Translations under genes and position numbers: made by a program
Shown here: in pieces, positions 23,521 through 27,379 of the stretch
How the letters are laid out: each line of letters starts with the position of its first letter
Position numbering within the stretch: the first letter of the stretch is position 1
DNA from: a virus
Virus record (IMG/VR): IMGVR_UViG_3300030385_000917
Coordinates: 1 to 27,379 of that record
Reading direction: 5' to 3' (one strand)
Length of the DNA: 27,379 nucleotides
The notes under the pieces: generated by a model
What the model saw: only the letters and a program-made list of their open reading frames with translations
Database searches by the model: none
What the model was told of the DNA's origin: nothing

Positions 23521-24340
23521 ACATCGTGTCGGTGATTACCTCCACGTCTTCCACTCCCTCGATGTTGCTCAGGTCAGTCTTGACCGGAGTCACACCCAGT
23601 AGTGTGTCCATTACGCCCGTCAACTTGCAGGTACGATTCTGCATGGTATGAAACGGCCAGCGTTTCCCCACCTCAGTGAAGGCGTTCTGAAGGGACCATG
23701 CGGTCCTACTCTCGAACTCCTCATGTGATGGTTCACGGTACTCTTCCTCCCACGCAGTGATCTGCGAAGAGGGGACAGCCTCCATTCTAAGTGCCTCCAT
23801 GATGATATGGTCGGCATCCTTCTCGGTGAGGTCAGTCTCCTTGTAGGCTTCGATGCGCCTATCCTGATTGACGAACTCCTCCGAGATGCGGGACATCCCC
23901 TTGTTCATTAGCACTGGCAGGTCGCGCCTCATGTGTCTGGTGTGCTTCCTTCCCACGACTACTGCAGCGTAGAACATGAGGTTGGCGCAGACTGTTACGT
24001 TATTGCCAGCCCCCAGTTGTCCACTGAAGTGCTTCGTGCTGGAGTTTCTACCAGCGACCACACGGGAGTAATCCTGAGTCTCAGACTCAAGCCCGTACAG
24101 TGAGAAGGAGTTCCATCTCGGACGCTCCTCCGGTTTCTTCGTGTCGATGTTATAGTCCAACAGGTATTCCCTGCTGGTTATCGTCCATCCCTGAGGCACG
24201 ATGTTATCCTCCAGCACTGTGAAGAATAGATCATCCCTGATGGGATAATGCTTCGGCCCCATTGATGTTGGGTCAGGTAACGCCTCGAATATATCGAGCG
24301 AGTTAGAGCTGACACCGTTTCCCATAATACGGTTTCCCAT
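23519..24340 (-). CDS. DUF932-like phage protein
   Basis: This protein has 273 residues. AAAGGAAATAAT precedes the ATG. The central pattern VVAGRNSSTKHFSGQLGAGNN, VTVCANLMFYAAVVVG and KHTRHMRRDLPVLM follows DUF932 family proteins, which carry an R-N/S-S segment, a V-C-x-N-L strand and a conserved His-Thr. The later EEFESRTAWSLQNAFTEVGKR matches the family's TxWxLxNAxTE helix. DUF932 proteins are common on phages and plasmids; their function is unknown, with links to replication or recombination suspected. A short copy of the FES-TAWSL segment is found at the end of the 25222 gene. Confidence 0.65.
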   Translation of the reverse strand: MGNRIMGNGVSSNSLDIFEALPDPTSMGPKHYPIRDDLFFTVLEDNIVPQGWTITSREYLLDYNIDTKKPEERPRWNSFSLYGLESETQDYSRVVAGRNSSTKHFSGQLGAGNNVTVCANLMFYAAVVVGRKHTRHMRRDLPVLMNKGMSRISEEFVNQDRRIEAYKETDLTEKDADHIIMEALRMEAVPSSQITAWEEEYREPSHEEFESRTAWSLQNAFTEVGKRWPFHTMQNRTCKLTGVMDTLLGVTPVKTDLSNIEGVEDVEVITDTM

Positions 24341-24405
24341 ATTATTTCCTTTCTGCTATACCCGTCAGGCCAACCGTTCGTGGTCACGACCTTCAGGGTG
24401 TGATT

Positions 24406-25110
24406 CTAGTTATGCTCCTTGATGCCCACGTCTCCGCTTCTGCCATTACATTTCAGGCAGCTAGCGCAGTCCAGCGTGAAGCCGCAAGCCTCCTCGTGTT
24501 CTTTGCTCTTCATGCACATCTCCTCCCCACGCACGAGCCGTTCATGCTCACGCAATGCGCGGAAGGACATCCAGCCCAGCCCCTTAGCCTTCCGGTGTTC
24601 AGCCTCAGACTCAGTGCTTGCCATGAAGAACTCCCGATACTTGTCCACGGCAGGGTTCTCCCACTGGTGAGTGTAGCCTGTCCAGCCAGCACTTGCCGCA
24701 GAGATTTCCCTGACGATTCCGACAGGGATTTTCTCCGGCCCACCATAAGCCCCCCACCTGATGAGCTTGCCATCGAAGGGAGTCGTGTCCTTGTCCCACA
24801 CGGGATAGCTGCCACGCTTGAAACATTCCCATACTGCACCGACTGACTTAGCCAGCTCGACGTAGCATTTGCGGGGAGTGTCCAGCCCCCGATCCTTCTT
24901 GAGTTTCACGAGGTAGGGACGTCGAGGACAGTTGCCGCATACGTGCTTGTCCAATCCTCCCCGTGCTGCCAGTACCGGATGCTTGTGCTTGTACAGGATA
25001 AAGACCTGCAGCATAGCACCCGTTGCCTTGTTACGACTGGGACGTTTCAGCCCCGTCAGTATCACTACCGTGCTCCTGTCCTGCCACAGGATTGTTCCGT
25101 TCTGATTCAT
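24406..25110 (-). CDS. Conserved Cys-rich phage protein of unknown function (DUF7227-like)
   Basis: This protein has 234 residues. AGAAAGGAAACCA precedes the ATG. Order of motifs: VVILTGLKRPSRNKATG, then HVCGNCPRR with C58 and C61, then KCYVELAK with C82, then LIRWGAYGGPEKIPVG, AGWTGYTHQW and a C-terminal cluster with CMKSKEHEEACG and LDCASCLKC. This arrangement is well conserved across many phages that I recall under DUF7227, always of unknown function. The paired Cys clusters suggest metal binding. It sits in the early-type block, downstream of a small overlapping gene. Confidence 0.7.
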   Translation of the reverse strand: MNQNGTILWQDRSTVVILTGLKRPSRNKATGAMLQVFILYKHKHPVLAARGGLDKHVCGNCPRRPYLVKLKKDRGLDTPRKCYVELAKSVGAVWECFKRGSYPVWDKDTTPFDGKLIRWGAYGGPEKIPVGIVREISAASAGWTGYTHQWENPAVDKYREFFMASTESEAEHRKAKGLGWMSFRALREHERLVRGEEMCMKSKEHEEACGFTLDCASCLKCNGRSGDVGIKEHN

Positions 25111-25225
25111 TGGTTTCCTTTCTGCTGGGCAGCGAAGCCGCTGCCTCAGCCCAGTTACTACGTTCGCGCTCCGCTGTTAGATCGCAGCGCATTTCAGGTG
25201 AGTAGAATATTTGTTGGTTTCTCAT
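25031..25225 (-). CDS. Small overlapping hypothetical protein
   Basis: This 64-residue ORF starts at an ATG with AAGGAGG seven bases upstream, overlapping the stop of the 25222 gene (ATGA). Its last 80 bases overlap the start of the 24406-25110 gene in another frame. The N-terminus has RNQQIFYSPEMRCDL. The C-terminal half is hydrophilic (SRKETNESERNNP) and probably disordered, as expected where two genes share DNA. The strong, well-placed ribosome site is the main evidence that it is real. Confidence 0.55.
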   Translation of the reverse strand: MRNQQIFYSPEMRCDLTAERERSNWAEAAASLPSRKETNESERNNPVAGQEHGSDTDGAETSQS

Positions 25226-25467
25226 TCTTCTTCCTCCTTCCTTAGCGACCATGCTGTCTCAGACTCGAACTCCTCTCGGCCTTTGTAGCCCGTGTCAAGC
25301 CCCGCCATTGCTATATCCTTGACGGATTCCTTAGGGAACTTGCACGCTCCGCATATGCTGCCGATGGCGGTCATAGTTGAAGCTACAAACTCCACACCCG
25401 CTCCCCCTTCATCTCGGAAGGTTGCTGCGAGTTCTATTACTTTCTCCATCAGTTCATCATTACTCAT
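25222..25467 (-). CDS. Small hypothetical protein
   Basis: This protein has 81 residues; the start overlaps the stop of the YkgJ-like gene. GAAGGAAGAAG precedes the ATG. Helical N-terminus (ELMEKVIELAATFRDEG), then a Cys-containing segment SICGACKFP, then an acidic end. The C-terminus REEFESETAWSLRKEEEE repeats a peptide found in the DUF932-like protein, and the underlying DNA is also similar, suggesting a partial duplication or a shared binding segment. No function is known. Confidence 0.6.
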   Translation of the reverse strand: MSNDELMEKVIELAATFRDEGGAGVEFVASTMTAIGSICGACKFPKESVKDIAMAGLDTGYKGREEFESETAWSLRKEEEE

Positions 25468-26072
25468 TCTTCTTCCTTCCTTATTTTGTCGATAGCCTTC
25501 TCCACTTTTTTGCGGAGTGCCATCGTGGTTCTCTTTCTCTTGTGTCCTTCCTGATCCAGCCCGAGCCAGATTGCTGAATACAATCCTTCAGCCACGTTGA
25601 GCTTCTCAACGTCCGTATGGACTGTGTCCCACATCTTAGCCAGTCTCGCCGCAGCGAATGAGCTCAAGCCATTAGCCCGTTGCTCCTCCATGCTGCAGCT
25701 AAACATCCTGCACCCGAAAGGTGCGTCCTCGTGTATGCCACACAACCTGCTCTTCTGGTTGAAGTGGACGCACGAGCCGTTCTTGCGTGAGGCAGGGACG
25801 AGCGTGGGTATCCTGACTATTTGATCTGAGTCAGGTACACGCACATAGGTCCCGTCCGATGCCAGTAGGGTATCCTTAGCCCACGGCATAACCTCCTCGA
25901 TGGTGACCTCTGCCTCCTCTCCTTCTGGGAGGAAGTCGGTGACCACCATGTAGGGGATTATATCCTCAGGCAACAGGAAGCTAGGCATCACGGCGCAATG
26001 CACCTGACACACCTTGCACCCGCACACGTTACGCTCAAGCACATCGGGATTTATATCGAACTCATCTTCCAT
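25464..26072 (-). CDS. YkgJ-like Cys-cluster (zinc or iron chelating) protein
   Basis: This protein has 202 residues. AAAGGGAAACCA precedes the ATG. Two Cys clusters are visible: C17, C19, C22 and C26 in VCGCKVCQVHC, followed by SFLLPEDI, and C101, C111, C121 and C126 in GSCVHF, RLCGIHEDAPFGCRMFSC. This is the layout of the YkgJ/CxxCxxCC family, small proteins thought to bind a metal or Fe-S centre through eight Cys. A central insertion (45-95) and a basic helical C-terminus (KRKRTTMALRKKVEKAIDKI) are additions to the core. The role in a phage is unknown. Confidence 0.7.
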   Translation of the reverse strand: MEDEFDINPDVLERNVCGCKVCQVHCAVMPSFLLPEDIIPYMVVTDFLPEGEEAEVTIEEVMPWAKDTLLASDGTYVRVPDSDQIVRIPTLVPASRKNGSCVHFNQKSRLCGIHEDAPFGCRMFSCSMEEQRANGLSSFAAARLAKMWDTVHTDVEKLNVAEGLYSAIWLGLDQEGHKRKRTTMALRKKVEKAIDKIRKEEE

Positions 26073-26544
26073 TGGTTTCCCTTTCCATTTTCTTTAACAT
26101 ATTTTCTATGATTGCTGCGTTTAGCTTAGTGCGTAGAGGAATCTTGTCGAAGTCTCCTTCGTGATCCCCGAAGAACTTGCCCAGCCCTGTATTCCAGACT
26201 GCCCATAGTTCCGCTACACTCGGCTCCCTCCTTGTCTTTTTTATGAAGCGACCCCTCAGGATTTCAAGGTAGTCGTGTGCATACACACGAGCGTATCCCT
26301 CCTTCCATGCGAAGTCATATGAATGGGTCGGCAGCTTGTGCCTTGCGCGGACGATGCTCACATCCTTCCACGCTATGGCCCAGAATTGCCACTGACCCCG
26401 TGCCATGCCGTGGTCACCGGAGACGTTGCGTCCTCCCGATTCCACTTGTCGGATTGCCTCGACAAGATTCCACGACACGTTGTTAACTGCCTGTAGATTG
26501 TGAGACACAATCACAAGCCCGATGGTTGTTAGTAGTTTTTTCAT
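26062..26544 (-). CDS. Exported lysozyme/transglycosylase-fold endolysin
   Basis: This 160-residue protein starts at the ATG with a perfect AGGAGG five bases upstream; a longer frame to 26610 is not needed. MKKLLTTIGLVIVSHNLQA is a signal peptide with likely cleavage after LQA at 19. The mature domain has LVEAIRQVESGG with catalytic-type E35, then HGMARGQWQF (46-54) and AVWNTG (115-120), the motifs of soluble lytic transglycosylase/goose-lysozyme folds. It would be exported by Sec and cut peptidoglycan. It lies in the early-type - strand block, far from the + strand holin cassette. It could also help DNA entry or keep the host wall remodelled rather than act only at lysis. Confidence 0.75.
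   Translation of the reverse strand: MKKLLTTIGLVIVSHNLQAVNNVSWNLVEAIRQVESGGRNVSGDHGMARGQWQFWAIAWKDVSIVRARHKLPTHSYDFAWKEGYARVYAHDYLEILRGRFIKKTRREPSVAELWAVWNTGLGKFFGDHEGDFDKIPLRTKLNAAIIENMLKKMERETNGR
26496..26512. repeat. GATTGTG hairpin inside the endolysin signal sequence
   Basis: Arms GATTGTG (26496-26502) and CACAATC (26506-26512) flank loop AGA. The same two arms occur in the third hairpin of the 17434-17505 cluster (17488-17494 and 17498-17504) with loop TTA. The copy here lies in coding sequence for the endolysin signal peptide. Confidence 0.7.
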
Positions 26545-26557
26545 TTGTCCTCCTTGA

Positions 26558-26845
26558 TTAGATGTAGTCATCCTGTGTTGCCCACGGCCCCGTAGGCTCA
26601 GGCGTTTCATCCTTCTCGAATGCCTTCAGCAGTTCCACTGCTTCTTCAGGCGTTGCTACGTAGTGAGTGTCCCTGCGATAGGGCGCAATCATTCCGTCAC
26701 ACTCCGGCTCCTTGTAGACTGCACCCACGTACCAGCCAGCAGCAGATGCCATCACGATAGGCTCGGAGACTTCCAACCCTTCACCTTCCGAGTTCTTGTT
26801 TCTTCTGGTGAACTTGATGTCATTGATGTCCTTATGTATCTTCAT
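26558..26845 (-). CDS. Small hypothetical phage protein
   Basis: This 95-residue protein starts at the second ATG of the frame because AAAGGA lies six bases before it; the first ATG (26860) overlaps that site. It has a strand-helix core: VMASAAGWYVGAVYKE, then MIAPYRRDTHYVATPEEAVELLKAF. The YRRDT-Y-x-x-P-E-E-A pattern resembles short proteins that modulate or mark phage products, of unknown function. The C-terminus is Pro/Asp-rich. The leader upstream is similar to that of the next gene to the right. Confidence 0.6.
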   Translation of the reverse strand: MKIHKDINDIKFTRRNKNSEGEGLEVSEPIVMASAAGWYVGAVYKEPECDGMIAPYRRDTHYVATPEEAVELLKAFEKDETPEPTGPWATQDDYI

Positions 26846-26889
26846 AACCAATCCTTTCATTAGTTAGTTATTGTTTCTATCTCTCTACT
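26846..26889 (-). repeat. Repeated leader element, copy A
   Basis: About 43 bases upstream of the 26558-26845 gene are nearly identical, with three small indels or changes at a few places, to the leader at 27083-27128. The shared part includes the ribosome site and the sequence ATAGAAACAATA (- strand). It probably reflects duplication of a gene start or a shared promoter-like unit. Confidence 0.65.
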
Positions 26890-27082
26890 TGAGATTCCCT
26901 AGGTAGTCCCAGAAGGGATCGTTGAGACAGGCGTAGTGAGCCCCGTTCTTACTGGCTCTCTGCTTCGCATCCCATAGGCTACCCTTAACCGTTTGTGTCC
27001 AGTGCCTACTGAACTTGCCGTCAATGTATGCCCTCACCCGATACAGGGTTGGGCCGATCTTCACTATCTTAGTAACAAACAT
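26885..27082 (-). CDS. Small basic hypothetical protein
   Basis: This protein has 65 residues. GAAAGGATCAGTT precedes the ATG. Strand-rich: MFVTKIVKIGPTLYRVRAYIDGKF, then HWTQTVKGSLWDAKQRASKNG, ending DPFWDYLGNLK. Positively charged and compact, it may bind nucleic acid, but no family is recognised. It is the first complete gene after the right-edge repeat region and probably the first gene of an early - strand transcript. Confidence 0.6.
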   Translation of the reverse strand: MFVTKIVKIGPTLYRVRAYIDGKFSRHWTQTVKGSLWDAKQRASKNGAHYACLNDPFWDYLGNLK

Positions 27083-27128
27083 AACTGATCCTTTCTTCTG
27101 TTAGTTTATTGTTTCTATTCTCTCTACT
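27083..27128 (-). repeat. Repeated leader element, copy B
   Basis: Partner of the element at 26846-26889. It lies directly upstream of the 26885-27082 gene and runs into two copies of TAGAGAGAATA (- strand), one of which is the 15-bp element also found at 22608-22622. Confidence 0.65.
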
Positions 27129-27140
27129 CTATTCTCTCTA

Positions 27141-27200
27141 TTATGGGAGAATAGGGGAGAAAGTGGGAGAAACTGGGAGAAGTTGGGAGAAACTGGGAAA
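27141..27200. repeat. Six-unit, 10-bp-phased GGGAGA repeat
   Basis: Six consecutive 10-base units each end in GGGAGA (the last in GGGAAA), with a variable four-base lead (TTAT, ATAG, AAGT, AACT, AGTT, AACT). One unit equals about one helical turn, so a bound protein would face the same side each time. It lies upstream of the first complete - strand gene. Confidence 0.75.
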
Positions 27201-27203
27201 GTG

Positions 27204-27377
27204 TCACTGACCCCAGCCCGATTCAACGGACTGTGTCAGTGTGCAGCACCATGTGCTCTGCCTTGCATCAGTCGTGCCGATGTTGCCATCATGCGACACG
27301 ATAGATTGTTTGCCTTCGGCGGGCTTAAAGTCTGGCATGGGATTCAGACTCCCCACGGTTACGCACTGGCGATAGCC
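27204..27377 (-). CDS. C-terminal end of a - strand ORF running off the right edge
   Basis: The frame is open for 57 residues from the edge to TGA at 27206-27204. The product ends TLTQSVESGWGQ and includes STWCC. No family is recognised. The same bases are also open in a + strand frame, so the strand is not certain; orientation of the neighbouring genes and the - strand hairpin at its end favour the - strand. Confidence 0.4.
   Translation of the reverse strand, partial: GYRQCVTVGSLNPMPDFKPAEGKQSIVSHDGNIGTTDARQSTWCCTLTQSVESGWGQ
27205..27241 (-). terminator. Terminator-like hairpin at the end of the right-edge ORF
   Basis: Outer arms CACTGAC and GTCAGTG enclose an inner stem formed by AGTCCG and CGGGCT, which pairs fully only on the - strand RNA (a G-U pair replaces a C-A mismatch). 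It overlaps the stop codon and is followed by ACACTTTCCC, a weak U-rich tail. It may end transcription from the right or shield mRNA ends. Confidence 0.45.
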
Positions 27378-27379
27378 AC

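Noticed and set aside
24400-24846. Long + strand ORF antisense to the DUF7227-like gene
   Set aside because: The - strand frame has a clear family pattern and ribosome site; the + frame has neither.
27320-27360. Possible tRNA T-arm (GGGA ... TCCC with seven-base loop)
   Set aside because: The loop lacks the conserved A58 and no matching acceptor, D-arm or anticodon arm could be built.
27204-27379. Open + strand frame over the right-edge ORF
   Set aside because: Equally open, but neighbouring genes and the - strand-specific hairpin favour the - strand; the choice stays uncertain.
1-27379. CRISPR array, insertion sequence, integrase or attachment site
   Set aside because: No regularly spaced repeat-spacer pattern, transposase or recombinase motif, or flanking direct repeats were seen.

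Overview
The window looks like part of a tailed double-stranded DNA phage genome, most likely a podovirus (short tail) infecting a Gram-negative bacterium. The evidence is a T7-like run of structural genes: head-tail adaptor, tail nozzle, an acetyltransferase-fold protein, then three internal virion (ejection) proteins ending in a 1902-residue giant. Nearby are tail fibres, holin-like membrane proteins and a lipoprotein with a spanin-type signal. No terminase, portal, capsid, DNA polymerase, integrase, tRNA or CRISPR array is visible, so the genome continues beyond at least the left edge. The host cannot be named from the sequence. Most genes have ordinary Shine-Dalgarno sites.

Layout. Positions 1-17434 (+ strand) form the late block: a left-truncated tail fibre built from GIGT repeats; a small fibre-linked protein behind a CAA-repeat leader; a cassette of two small membrane proteins, an amphipathic protein and an overlapping out-of-frame lipoprotein; a second fibre with a glycine-rich tip; adaptor; nozzle; GNAT-like protein; and three ejection proteins. 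Directly after the giant gene come three consecutive hairpins (17434-17505). Two more + strand genes follow: a PD-(D/E)XK endonuclease of the I-Ssp6803I-like type and a small hypothetical protein.

From 18180 to the right edge nearly everything is on the - strand, read from right to left. The 18180-22596 block is a replication and recombination module. In reading order it holds a ribbon-helix-helix regulator with a nearly leaderless promoter, an Hjc-like Holliday junction resolvase, an ERF single-strand annealing protein, the N-terminal piece of a RecB/Cas4-like nuclease, a Cys-containing small protein, a second ExK nuclease, the C-terminal piece of the RecB/Cas4-like nuclease, a DUF736-like protein with an SSB-like acidic tail, a protein with a DnaA domain IV-type DNA-binding region, and a DnaD-like replisome organiser. 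Together these suggest a phage that marks its own origin, loads a helicase onto it and processes recombination intermediates, with the polymerase supplied by the host or encoded outside the window.

The 22.8-27.2 kb part holds early-type accessory genes: a MazG-like protein, a DUF932-like protein, a conserved Cys-rich phage protein, a YkgJ-like metal-binding protein, an exported lysozyme-fold endolysin, and several small unknowns. Many of these share an AAAGGA-type ribosome binding site. A lone + strand small membrane ORF (22743-22856) and a + strand-oriented terminator-like hairpin (23470-23520) sit inside this - strand block. At the right edge there is a 10-bp-phased GGGAGA repeat, a terminator-like hairpin and the end of another - strand ORF. 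No stretch longer than 300 bases lacks a gene. The most unusual points are the split nuclease, the DnaA-domain-IV/DnaD-like pair, the triple hairpin next to a structure- or site-specific nuclease, and the embedded lipoprotein.
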